Shown: positions 18,518 through 25,653, counted from the stretch's first letter. The stretch is DNA of 64,000 nt from Isoptericola dokdonensis DS-3 (GCF_001636295.1 NZ_CP014209.1:2108001-2172000), one strand, 5' to 3'. The notes: generated from the letters alone by a model not told the origin. Translations and numbers: made by a program.

Positions 18518-19342
18518 TCAGAGCTTGGCGTAGCGGGCGCGGGCGAACGAGTACAGCCCGTACGCCGCGATGCCGAGGCCGGTGATGACCAGCAGGACGA
18601 CGCCGAACGGCTGGTCGCGGATGGTCTTCAGCGCGTCGTCGAGACCGCCGGCCTTGTCGGCGTCGGACGTGGCCGCCGCGTAGACGAACAGCACGCCGAG
18701 CACGCCGAGGGCGACGCCCTTGGCGATGTAGCCCACCTGGCCGAGGCGCACGACGGCCTGGCTCACGGCGCCGGCGCCGGTGGTGACGAGGTCCTCGCGA
18801 AACTTCTTGGTCCAGCCCTTGTAGACGTGGAAGACGCCCACACCGACGATGGTCAGGCCGATGGCGCCGACGATCAGCTGACCGCCCGGCAGGCCCAGGA
18901 TCTGGGCGGTGAGGTCCTCCTGGGTGTCCCCGCCGCCACCGCCACCGCCGCCCGTGGCGATGCGCGCGGCGGTGAAGGCCAGCACGCCGTAGAGGACCGC
19001 CTTGGCGGCGGCCTTGATCCGCGAGCCGGTCTGCTTCGCGGTGTCGGTGCCGGGGACTCCGACGAGGGCCTGCACGAGGTGCCACAGACCGAGCGCGGCC
19101 AGGCCGACCACGATGGTCCACAGCAGGAAGGCTCCGCCGGGGGCGTCGGCGAGCTGCCGCAGCGCACCCGACTCGTCGGCGCTGCCGCCGGAGCTGCCGA
19201 GGGCGAGCTGGATCGCCAGCCAGCCGATGATGAGGTGCAGGACGCCGGACGCGGCGTAGCCGATGCGAGCCAGGGTCCGCAGCGCGCTGCTGTTCTTCGC
19301 GCGCCGGGCGGCGTTCTCGGCGGAGCGGGTCGGGGAAGTCAC
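18518..19342 (-). CDS. DUF1206 membrane protein
   Basis: A 274-aa protein with six predicted membrane helices arranged as three repeats of two helices, the DUF1206 pattern (for example RIGYAASGVLHLIIGWLAIQLA, KAVLYGVLAFTAARIA, RLGQVGYIAKGVALGVLGVLF). A Gly-rich loop lies between repeats (about residue 135). Function is unknown; the family is widespread in actinobacteria and cyanobacteria. GTG 19342 is the likely start, with an AGGTG site upstream. It ends 26 bp from the convergent M50 gene. Confidence 0.85.
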   Translation of the reverse strand: MTSPTRSAENAARRAKNSSALRTLARIGYAASGVLHLIIGWLAIQLALGSSGGSADESGALRQLADAPGGAFLLWTIVVGLAALGLWHLVQALVGVPGTDTAKQTGSRIKAAAKAVLYGVLAFTAARIATGGGGGGGGDTQEDLTAQILGLPGGQLIVGAIGLTIVGVGVFHVYKGWTKKFREDLVTTGAGAVSQAVVRLGQVGYIAKGVALGVLGVLFVYAAATSDADKAGGLDDALKTIRDQPFGVVLLVITGLGIAAYGLYSFARARYAKL

Positions 19343-19465
19343 GATTCACCTCCAGGTGCCAGGAATCTCCTGACATGCCCGATACCGTGCCTCAGGCCGG
19401 GTCGCCTCGCCACCGGGGGGCCTGTGGCGTGGGGCACGGTCGGCGAGCGCTGCACCCGGGAAGCA

Positions 19466-19502
19466 CGACGGCGGAGCACCCCGAGCGGGGGCTCCGCCGT
19501 CG
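19466..19502. terminator. Terminator after the IscA-like gene
   Basis: A 12-bp perfect stem (CGACGGCGGAGC and complement) continued by CCCC/GGGG around a four-base loop, with one bulged A. It sits 16 bp past the stop of the minus-strand gene at 19518. Confidence 0.8.
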
Positions 19503-19517
19503 GACGGGCAGGTGCGG

Positions 19518-19805
19518 TCAGTCGTGCTGCGGGCTGAGCACGAAGCCAGGGCCCTCGGTCGAGGGCTGCGCGTCGAGCTCGAGCGTGGCCAGCGCGATGG
19601 CGGCCTCCGAGTCGACGAAGACGTGGGTCTGGCCCTGCTCGTCGACGACCTGGTCCTCGGGCTGCGGGGCGGGGACGAGCGCGAGCTCGAAGTTGCCGGG
19701 CTGGTCGGCGGACTGCGCGATGCGCAGGCCACCCTCGGCGGGGACACCGGCCTGCTCGGCCAGCGTGCCGACTGCGGTACGGGCGTTCTCCGTCACGGTG
19801 AGCAT
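19518..19805 (-). CDS. Small HesB/IscA-fold-like protein lacking cysteines
   Basis: A 95-aa acidic protein starting MLTVTENARTAVGTLAEQAG, which resembles the start of A-type iron-sulfur carriers (HesB/IscA). It contains no cysteine, so the three ligands of real carriers are missing and it cannot bind a cluster that way. Such proteins are sometimes labelled adhesins or iron-sulfur biosynthesis proteins in actinobacteria without proof. AGAGGAGC precedes the ATG at seven bases. It is monocistronic with its own terminator. Confidence 0.7.
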   Translation of the reverse strand: MLTVTENARTAVGTLAEQAGVPAEGGLRIAQSADQPGNFELALVPAPQPEDQVVDEQGQTHVFVDSEAAIALATLELDAQPSTEGPGFVLSPQHD

Positions 19806-20003
19806 GAAGAGCTCCTCTCGTCGGGGTTCGCGACCCTTCCACCGAAGCAAAGCCTCGCCGCGAATGCAACGCGACGGCCCCGACGAGACGCAATCTCCCG
19901 CATCGTGAGACCTTACGCGTCCGCGAGCGGGGCGGACCGGCGCGCTCGTGCGGATCTCGCCCGGGCGCCCGCGTAGGCTGACCCACGGTCGGCCCCGGTC
20001 GAC

Positions 20004-20076
20004 GGGCCTCTAGCTCAATCGGCAGAGCAGCGGACTTTTAATCCGCGGGTTGTGGGTTCGATCCCCACGGGGCCCA
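20004..20076 (+). tRNA. tRNA-Lys (anticodon TTT)
   Basis: A 73-nt cloverleaf with acceptor GGGCCTC/GGGGCCC, D-stem GCTC/GAGC, anticodon stem GCGGA/TCCGC around loop CTTTTAA (anticodon at 20037-20039), and T-arm GTGGG-TTCGATC-CCCAC. The CCA end is not fully encoded. The 3' part is the integration site of the element that follows, and integration restored an intact tRNA gene. Confidence 0.95.
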
Positions 20077-20078
20077 CC
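20041..20078 (+). repeat. Left attachment site (attL) within tRNA-Lys
   Basis: A 38-bp direct repeat from the base after the anticodon-loop TTTTA to the ACC following the acceptor stem. It is identical to 25174-25211. Confidence 0.9.
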
Positions 20079-20127
20079 TTTCTGACCTGTACAAACACTC
20101 CTCCACGGCGTCCCACCTGCCGGATCA

Positions 20128-20146
20128 TGTAGCAAACATGTGGCAC
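20128..20146 (+). repeat. Candidate integrase arm-binding repeats, left end
   Basis: TGTAGCAA at 20128 and TGTGGCAC at 20139 are spaced 11 bp. A matching pair with the same 11-bp spacing lies near the right end, as expected of arm sites brought from one attP. Confidence 0.6.
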
Positions 20147-20206
20147 TCACCACTGCACGCCCCCGCCCCGCGGCCTTGTCGTTCAGCAAGGCCTCTGGTT
20201 GACCGC

Positions 20207-20368
20207 ATGTGCAAGACCTTCACGCTGCGGCTGCTGCTCCTGGCCGCCAGCCTCGACCCGCGCGTCGAGGTCCACGCCTACAACCTCAAGGGCGGCTCCG
20301 ACCTCGACCCCCTCGAGGCCATCCCGCACGCTTACCGCACCGGCGCCGGCCCCGAGGACCTCGCCACC
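20207..20368 (+). pseudogene. Fragment of an FtsK/SpoIIIE-type (Tra) DNA translocase
   Basis: One reading frame encodes about 54 residues beginning CKTFTLRLLLLAASLDP and continuing VHAYNLKGGSDLDPLE. This resembles the stretch just after the Walker A motif in actinomycete element translocases, which typically read GKTFTLRLLLLAAALDP and then a D/NLKG Walker-B-flanking segment. The Walker A glycine is replaced by cysteine, everything upstream is missing, and similarity stops near 20368. It is therefore an internal scrap of a conjugation gene left by deletion. Confidence 0.65.
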
Positions 20369-20373
20369 TGCGC

Positions 20374-20757
20374 GTCGCCCAGCCGGACACCGAGCGGACA
20401 CGACGACGGACGAGCAGACGGACACCTAGGAACGCCGCGAGCGCCCCGGACACGGTGGACACCATCGCGGACGTGGACACGACGGCGGACGGCGCAGCGG
20501 ACAACAGCGCGGACAACGAGAACACCCCGCGTCCGACCGCGTCCGCCCCGGTCGCGGACACCCGGGCGCCCGCCCGTCCCGTCACCGTCCGCCGCCACCC
20601 TGCACCGTCCGGCCCGCGACGCCGAGCAGCGGACCACCGCGAGGACATCCTGACGTTCGCCGCGCAGGGCCTGTCCGTCCGTGCGATCGCCGAGCAGGTC
20701 GGCCTCGGGAAGACCGCCGTCGCCAAGCTCCTACAGTCGGAGCCCATGACTGCCTGA
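20374..20757 (+). pseudogene. C-terminal HTH remnant of an element-encoded protein
   Basis: A different frame from the translocase scrap encodes an Ala/Asp/Thr-rich linker (about 60 residues) and a clear C-terminal helix-turn-helix: REDILTFAAQGLSVRAI, then GLGKTAVAKLLQ. Such a tail is typical of DUF2637-type and other replication/transfer proteins in actinomycete integrative elements. No start codon or N-terminal domain is visible, so it is probably the 3' end of a deleted gene fused by deletion next to the translocase scrap. A short expressed HTH protein cannot be excluded. Confidence 0.5.
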
Positions 20758-20772
20758 GCCAGGGCACGACGA

Positions 20773-20803
20773 ACCCGCCCCCACCTCTGAGGTGGGGGCG
20801 GGT
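20773..20803. terminator. Bidirectional terminator inside the element
   Basis: A 13-bp perfect stem (ACCCGCCCCCACC and complement) with loop TCTGA, between the HTH remnant on the plus strand and the glycosyltransferase gene on the minus strand. Confidence 0.8.
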
Positions 20804-20823
20804 CGGGGAGAGACGCCGAGTGT

Positions 20824-21936
20824 TCAGCGACCGGACCCCAGGCGGCGCTTGACCGCGGCCGGCAGCCGGCGGATCCCGCGGGGGGCGGGGGGCTCCGGCG
20901 GGGCCGTCGCAGAAGCCGGAGGCAGCCGTTCGAACACGGGCGGGAAGTCCTCGAACACTCGCGCGAGGTACGAGCCCTCCGGCGCGTCCGGGGCGCCCTT
21001 GAAGCGGTAGGTCATCTTCTGGACGTGTCCGGTGCGCAGGATCCGGCCATAGTTGTGCTCGTTGAGCGGCTGGAGCTGGGCCTTCTGCAGGGCGTGCGCG
21101 TTGGGCGACGAGTGGATGATGGCCGAGTCCCAGGCGGCGGTGAACTCCGGCAGATGCGCGTACAGCGCCTCGAAGCAGAGGTGGAACCAGAAGTAGTGCG
21201 GCAGGTCCTCGTGGTTCTGCCAGAACCAGTCGAAGAAGTCACGTAGCGCGACCGGGACGATGCTGCCCCGCTGCGCGATCAGGAACCAGCTCGAGAGGAA
21301 CTTCGTGACGGTGTAGGCGAAGAACGGTGTCGGGAGGACCTGGCGGTACAGGCTGTCCAGAGGCTGCGTCGTCAGGACAGTCGCGTCCACCCAGATGCCG
21401 CCGTGCTCGGCCAGGAGATGCACCCGAAGGATGTCGGAGTAGTGCGCCTTCCACTTCGAGGTGCGCTCCGCGACGACGGGGTCGATCTGGGTGTACTTCG
21501 GAACGGTCCTCGCGGTGAGCTGGCGCACCTCGAATTCCGTTGCCTCGGCCTGCAGGCGGGTGGCGCAGGCCTTGACGATGTGCGGCGCGCGCTTCCAGCC
21601 CTGCTCCCAGTAGGACCAGATGATCCGCTGGTGTGTGGGTTCGGCGTCCACCTCGAGCGGCGGGTTGGTGGCGAGGAACTCGCCGACCTTCTGGTGCGCC
21701 AAGAGCCGCGCCTCAGCATCCGGCCCCGTGAACGTGAGCGTGCGCTCGCGCAGTTGGTAGGTGATCTCGGCCAATCCGCACTCCCGGTCGCTGCTGCGCC
21801 ACAGCGGCACAGGTAGGCGACCATCTTGCCAGGCTGCGAGGCTCGAGCGTCGCACCCGTCGGAAGGCCACGACCTGGAAGGACGGCCGCATCACCGCCGA
21901 CCGTCGGTTAACCTTGGTTCGAACGTATGTTTTCAT
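20824..21936 (-). CDS. Glycosyltransferase, capsular polysaccharide synthesis type
   Basis: A 370-aa protein resembling the Caps_synth / OCH1-like glycosyltransferase group. Visible features are RIIWSYWEQGWKRAPHIVKAC, then HYSDILRVHLLAEHGGIWVDATVL, where the D-x-D-like VDAT position would bind the metal-sugar nucleotide. TVPKYTQIDP and the late FWFHLCFEALY also fit. No membrane segment is evident. It probably adds a sugar to a surface glycan, so the element may alter the cell envelope. ATG 21936 was chosen because the longer frame runs into the divergent gene's region. GC content is lower than in chromosomal genes, consistent with transfer. Confidence 0.75.
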   Translation of the reverse strand: MKTYVRTKVNRRSAVMRPSFQVVAFRRVRRSSLAAWQDGRLPVPLWRSSDRECGLAEITYQLRERTLTFTGPDAEARLLAHQKVGEFLATNPPLEVDAEPTHQRIIWSYWEQGWKRAPHIVKACATRLQAEATEFEVRQLTARTVPKYTQIDPVVAERTSKWKAHYSDILRVHLLAEHGGIWVDATVLTTQPLDSLYRQVLPTPFFAYTVTKFLSSWFLIAQRGSIVPVALRDFFDWFWQNHEDLPHYFWFHLCFEALYAHLPEFTAAWDSAIIHSSPNAHALQKAQLQPLNEHNYGRILRTGHVQKMTYRFKGAPDAPEGSYLARVFEDFPPVFERLPPASATAPPEPPAPRGIRRLPAAVKRRLGSGR

Positions 21937-21995
21937 CCCAGCGGGGGCAGAGCGCTGCGCCTCGGGAGCAACCCTTCGAACTAGGCTCTTCGCCT

Positions 21996-22811
21996 GTGAC
22001 TTGGTGGCCGTCGACAGTGCGTGACGCGCAGCGCTGGCGCGCCCGTGGCGTCTTGGCGATGCGGATTGCCGTGACCCTCGCCACGCTGGCGTCGACCCTC
22101 GCACTCGCAGTTCGAGGTCAGATCAACCCGCAGCTGAGCCTGTGGTGGGTGTTCCTGCCCCTCGTTGTCGCAGCACCTGGACAAGCTGTCGACACGATCG
22201 TCAGGGCGATGCACACCCACAGGGCGCCTCTACGCGAAGATGACCGCCGCGATATCCAGCAGCTCGCCACGCAGGCACTTCAGGACGTCGCGCGGTACGG
22301 CAACATCGACATCACGAAGGTCGGCGTCTGCGTGTGGGTGCCCGGCACGGTGAAGCCCTTCCTCTGGAAGCCGCGTCTCTTGCGCGTAGTCCGATTCCGA
22401 CTGGACACTGCGGCCGCGAAGCCTAGCGACGTTGACTGGGTGATGGGCAAGGGGACGATCGGCGAGGCGTGGCGATCGAGACGCCTCCAACACAAGGATT
22501 GGCGCGCGATCGCGAACCGCCACCCGGGTCGCCTGACAGATGAGCAGTGGACCCAGATCCCAACCGAGACCAAGAGCGGGTTCACACAGGAAGAGTTCGA
22601 GGAGGTTCGTGACAAGTACGCCGAGGTGTTGGCGGTGCCGATTGTCGACAGCCACTCGGCCAACGTCTTCTACGGCGTGCTCTCGATCGACTTGCCGATG
22701 GACGCTGTGCCTGCCGATCAGACGTCCCGTCTCGAGCTCCGCGCCGTCCAGACCAAAGCGAAGGCCGCCGCCGACACGGTGGCGCTGACCTTGAAACACC
22801 GTAGAGTCTGA
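21996..22811 (+). CDS. Two-TM protein with C-terminal GAF-like domain
   Basis: A 271-aa protein. Two hydrophobic segments near the N-terminus (about residues 22-41 and 48-66) are followed by a cytoplasmic domain (about 90-260) with GAF-like phrases: VMGKGTIGEAWRSRRL, YAEVLAVPIVD and VFYGVLSIDLP. It may bind a small ligand at the membrane. Function is not recognised. GTG 21996 is proposed because a TAGGCT -10-like box at 21982 would place the transcript start almost at the codon (leaderless); an in-frame ATG at 21927 would overlap the divergent gene. The next small gene, 34 bp downstream, is probably in the same operon. Confidence 0.65.
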   Translation: MTWWPSTVRDAQRWRARGVLAMRIAVTLATLASTLALAVRGQINPQLSLWWVFLPLVVAAPGQAVDTIVRAMHTHRAPLREDDRRDIQQLATQALQDVARYGNIDITKVGVCVWVPGTVKPFLWKPRLLRVVRFRLDTAAAKPSDVDWVMGKGTIGEAWRSRRLQHKDWRAIANRHPGRLTDEQWTQIPTETKSGFTQEEFEEVRDKYAEVLAVPIVDSHSANVFYGVLSIDLPMDAVPADQTSRLELRAVQTKAKAAADTVALTLKHRRV

Positions 22812-22845
22812 CTAGCACAGCACCACCACAGGAGGTGTACGCGAC

Positions 22846-23097
22846 GTGGCATCCAGAAGAGACAAGTTGGACATTTTCCTTCGCCTGGAGTACCTAGATG
22901 ACGTCCTGTCAGCGTATCCAAGCGACCGACTGCGAGAGAATCTGATGCACCTCGAGAGGGAGGTGGCTCGCCAGTTGGCCCTCATCGGTGTCACCGACAT
23001 CGAGGAGTTCAAGCGCGAACTGCGACGCGACATGGCCGAGCGGCACGCCCCGTGCCAGGACGAATCGCACCGAGGCAGGCACCTGGCAGACGCCTGA
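22846..23097 (+). CDS. Small helical protein of unknown function
   Basis: An 83-aa charged protein, largely helical (RDKLDIFLRLEYLDDVLSAY, then LRENLMHLEREVARQLALIG). No family is recognised. An excellent ribosome-binding site, AGGAGGTG, lies eight bases before the GTG, strong evidence that it is a real gene. It follows the two-TM GAF-like gene closely and is followed by a 14-bp hairpin, so the pair forms a self-contained two-gene operon. Confidence 0.7.
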   Translation: MASRRDKLDIFLRLEYLDDVLSAYPSDRLRENLMHLEREVARQLALIGVTDIEEFKRELRRDMAERHAPCQDESHRGRHLADA

Positions 23098-23115
23098 TAC
23101 AGCGCAAACTCCCGA

Positions 23116-23149
23116 GTTGCCCCGCTCACGTAGAGGTGAGCGGGGCAAC
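23116..23149. terminator. Terminator after the two-gene cargo operon
   Basis: A perfect 14-bp stem (GTTGCCCCGCTCAC and complement) with loop GTAGAG, 18 bp after the stop of the 83-aa gene. Confidence 0.85.
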
Positions 23150-23183
23150 TACTTGAGGTTCATAGCTGCCCAGCGGCGGCGCC

Positions 23184-23891
23184 GTGAACGACCGCTTCCT
23201 CACGCGCGATGAGCTCCACGCGATCTGCAGGCATCTCGACGGCGAGCACCTCGCCATGACTCTCCTTCTCACCGGCACCGACCTGCGTTGGGGTGAGGCA
23301 GCCGGCCTTCACCGGGCCCGCGTCGACCCCGACCGCAGGGTCCTCGACGTCCTCGAGACATGGTCAGTGCGCGGAGTCCACATGAAGCCTTATCCGAAGG
23401 GCCGTCGGCGCCGCCAGGTCCCCATTCCCGCATGGATCGACCTTGCCCAGCTCCAGCAACCGGCCGCGAGCGCCGACTGCGGGTACGAGCACATCGAGGG
23501 GCGTTGCCCTGGAGCCCTGCTGCTCGCGACGTCGTCGGGCACGATCGTCGAGCACGCGAAGTTCTCGAAGGCGTTCGCGGCCGCGGTGCGGGCGGCTGAC
23601 GTCGGGCGGGTGCGCGTTCACGACCTGCGGCACACCTACGCGTCGTGGCTCATCCAGGGCGGCCGTCCGCTCGCCGAGGTCGGCAAGCTGCTCGGGCATG
23701 TCTCCCCCATCACGACCCAGCGGTACGCACACCTCGCCGAGGTCGACGCGGACGACATTCTCGCGGCGCTCGGTCCGGGGCCTGAGATGGCCCCCGTGCC
23801 GGGCGGGTCGACGAGCTCGCCGCCCGTCGTGCACGGCGGCCTGCTGTCCGCTGAGAGGTTCTACGCGCTGGACGGCGTGGACGTCGGCTGA
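23184..23891 (+). pseudogene. Tyrosine recombinase (integrase), catalytic domain only
   Basis: Encodes 235 aa of a phage/element-type tyrosine integrase. All catalytic positions are visible: Arg35 (TDLRWGEAAGL), His146-x-x-Arg149 (HDLRHTYASW), His172 (LLGH) and Tyr181 (TTQRYAHL). The N-terminal arm-binding and core-binding domains (normally about 150-180 residues) are missing, and an in-frame TAG lies 21 bases upstream of the GTG start, with a terminator just before that. Without those domains it should not integrate or excise alone, so I call it a 5'-truncated gene. No clear ribosome-binding site precedes it. Its 3' end overlaps the convergent two-TM gene by 31 bp. Confidence 0.78.
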
Positions 23892-24364
23892 TTGCCCGGG
23901 GCGATCTGCCCGCGAGGCGCGAAGAGGTACCGCGCGATGATGTAGGCCAGGCCGATCACCTGGACAACGACAGCCGAGAAGAACGCCACCATCACCGCTG
24001 CGTCGATCTTGCCCCACTGCGAGATGACATACAGGAGCATCGTCAAGGCGGACGCAGCGAGCGTGCCGAACACGGCCTTCACCACGAAGTTGTAGAACCG
24101 CTTGCGCATGCGGTGCGCCTGCTGTGCTGCCTTGACGTCACTCCGCCGCAGGGCGCTATCGATCGCCTTGTCGGACGCCTCGTCCACTGCCTCGACGTCG
24201 AGCGTCGCCACGGGGGCCTCGTCGACGTTCTCGGCAGGGGTCGTGTCACGCCTCGTGTAGGTAGCCCACGAAATCAAGTCCTGCACCGCGTCTCGCCCGA
24301 CCTCGCGGACCTTGAGCTCGTCGTCCGTCACCTGGTCGAGTTCGTCGTGCCCTTCGTCGGTCAC
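23861..24364 (-). CDS. Two-TM membrane protein paired with the ImmA-type protease
   Basis: A 167-aa protein with an acidic N-terminal cytoplasmic region (about 90 residues), two predicted membrane helices (about 91-115 and 121-148) and a short tail. No family is recognised. Its start ATG overlaps the stop of the upstream ImmA/IrrE-type protease gene by four bases (24361-24364), so the two are translationally coupled. This suggests the membrane protein is a target, partner or effector of the protease. Composition is less GC-rich than the chromosome. Confidence 0.7.
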   Translation of the reverse strand: MTDEGHDELDQVTDDELKVREVGRDAVQDLISWATYTRRDTTPAENVDEAPVATLDVEAVDEASDKAIDSALRRSDVKAAQQAHRMRKRFYNFVVKAVFGTLAASALTMLLYVISQWGKIDAAVMVAFFSAVVVQVIGLAYIIARYLFAPRGQIAPGNQPTSTPSSA

Positions 24365-24840
24365 AGCAGGCCGAGTCGACGCAGACGGATCTGCATCGCC
24401 TGGAGAGAGACGTTCATGCGCCGCGCCATCACCCCCGGGTTGATGCCGTCAGCGTGCAACTGCTTCACGTAGTGCGACGGCATCAACAGGTTCGCAGCGA
24501 ACTCGTCTGCGTAGAGCTCGTGCGCGTCATACCCGCCGCCCCGGCGGTCGATGAAGTTGAAGTCGGTCTCACCGCGGCTGTTCCGCTCGACGTAGTGGCC
24601 GATCTCGTGGGCGATCGTGAAGCGCTGTCGCTGCTCGCTGTCACGGTCGTCGACGTAGATGACGGGGCGGTCGCCGGGCTCGACTCGGAGCATGCCCGAG
24701 ATGCTCTCGTTGAAGGTGGCACGGATGACATCCATGTCCAGCTGGGCCGCAATGCGGTCGGGGTCGACCGGGTAGCCGGCAGCCCAGTAGGCCTCGAGGA
24801 CGTCAGCCGCGTCGTTCGCTGCCTTCTCCTTGACGAGCAT
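24361..24840 (-). CDS. ImmA/IrrE-family zinc metallopeptidase
   Basis: A 159-aa protease with the zinc motif HEIGH (His78, Glu79, His82) and the downstream ligand helix YADEFAANLLMP (probable third ligand Glu113). A short C-terminal helical segment (INPGVMARRMNVSLQAMQIRLRRLG) resembles the usual family tail. Relatives cleave repressors of mobile elements (ImmA of ICEBs1) or stress regulators (IrrE). No XRE repressor is adjacent here; instead the gene overlaps a two-TM gene, so the usual ImmR target is absent. An AGGAGG-like site (GGAGGC) precedes the ATG. Confidence 0.85.
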   Translation of the reverse strand: MLVKEKAANDAADVLEAYWAAGYPVDPDRIAAQLDMDVIRATFNESISGMLRVEPGDRPVIYVDDRDSEQRQRFTIAHEIGHYVERNSRGETDFNFIDRRGGGYDAHELYADEFAANLLMPSHYVKQLHADGINPGVMARRMNVSLQAMQIRLRRLGLL

Positions 24841-24864
24841 GATTGCCTCCTTCCGCCGTGGCTA

Positions 24865-25653
24865 CTACGCCACCCATCGTCGTCGAGGGATGGCGCGGCA
24901 TGCACCCTCATTGTGCCACCGAAGCACACTGATGTAACCCCTGACCGGCCGGGGGCGCGGGCTGATGCCCGACGGTGCGAGCCATGCTCTGCCACCCTTC
25001 CCCGAAGGAGCCGTCTCATGTAGCAACCGTGTAGCAAAGCGGCAATGCACGGCGCTGCGCCAGGCTTCCTCCACGTGACCGCGACTGCTGCGGTGCAGGC
25101 GCTCTACCTGCAGAAACGCTGTACGAGACTGCGCGAGGCATCGCCGGACTCTCTGGGTTGGCAAGGACCTTTGATCCGCGGGTTGTGGGTTCGATCCCCA
25201 CGGGGCCCACCCCGCCACGCCGCGTCGGGGGACGCTCACGCTCACCCCGCCGCGGGCACCTCCGGATCGGAGCGCGAGCATCCGCCGCGTCCCGGCACGG
25301 GCGAGCATGAGGACGACGATCAGGCCCGTCACGGCGAAGAAGCCGCCCAGCTGGACGGCGTCGCCGAACACGAGGGCGGTCAGCTCCAGCACGAGGAGCT
25401 TGCTGCCCGCCATGACGAGCAGCAGGGCGGCCACGCCCATCGCCCGCCCGGCGGGGCCCTGCGCCGTCCGGACCCGGCCCACCACCCGTTTCTTGACCCG
25501 CAGGACGAGCTCGAGGACGACCTTGAGCAGGATCGCCGTGAGGAACGCCAGGAGGAACGTCTCGGAGACGACCTGGGGGAACAGCTGGACGAACGTGCCC
25601 AGCACGACCAGGTAGACCAGGACGTCCACGAGGTCGTGGGCTCGCAGCCGCAT
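24865..25653 (-). CDS. Small multi-TM membrane protein, 3' end altered by the element
   Basis: A chromosomal membrane protein whose first 130 or so residues hold four predicted helices (for example LVDVLVYLVVLGTFVQLF and KLLVLELTALVFGDAV). Function is unknown. After about residue 147 the frame runs antisense through the 38-bp tRNA remnant (PWGSNPQPAD, residues 151-160) and then about 100 codons into the element. Asp160 ends exactly at the att border. In the uninterrupted chromosome the next codon, antisense to tRNA-Lys positions 20038-20040, would be TAA. So insertion removed the stop and extended the frame; the tail is not a natural domain. Confidence 0.65.
   Translation of the reverse strand: MRLRAHDLVDVLVYLVVLGTFVQLFPQVVSETFLLAFLTAILLKVVLELVLRVKKRVVGRVRTAQGPAGRAMGVAALLLVMAGSKLLVLELTALVFGDAVQLGGFFAVTGLIVVLMLARAGTRRMLALRSGGARGGVSVSVPRRGVAGWAPWGSNPQPADQRSLPTQRVRRCLAQSRTAFLQVERLHRSSRGHVEEAWRSAVHCRFATRLLHETAPSGKGGRAWLAPSGISPRPRPVRGYISVLRWHNEGACRAIPRRRWVA
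25019..25037 (+). repeat. Candidate integrase arm-binding repeats, right end
   Basis: Two TGTAGCAA octamers at 25019 and 25030, spaced 11 bp, match the spacing of the left-end pair at 20128 and 20139. Confidence 0.6.
25174..25211 (+). repeat. Right attachment site (attR), tRNA-Lys 3' remnant
   Basis: Identical over 38 bp to the 3' part of tRNA-Lys. The acceptor and D-arm 5' halves are absent, so this is not a functional tRNA gene. The chromosome resumes immediately after 25211. Confidence 0.9.

Larger units (their letters stand above)
20041..25211. mobile_element. Decayed integrative element inserted in tRNA-Lys(TTT)
   Basis: A 38-bp sequence identical to the tRNA-Lys 3' part (20041-20078) recurs at 25174-25211, leaving about 5.1 kb between. 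Inside are a tyrosine recombinase catalytic domain, an FtsK/Tra translocase fragment, an HTH fragment typical of such elements, and cargo: a glycosyltransferase, a two-TM GAF-like protein with a small partner, and an ImmA-type protease with a two-TM protein. GC content is visibly lower than the flanks. Paired TGTAGCAA-type repeats lie near both ends. Truncated transfer and integrase genes indicate a no longer self-mobile relic of an actinomycete integrative (conjugative) element. Confidence 0.88.

Noticed and set aside
25016..25210. Small frame starting near a GIEPTT-like phrase across the att site
   Set aside because: This pattern is the usual artefact of translating tRNA antisense sequence; no support as a gene.
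25174..25211. A second tRNA-Lys gene
   Set aside because: Only the 3' half is present; it is the attR remnant.
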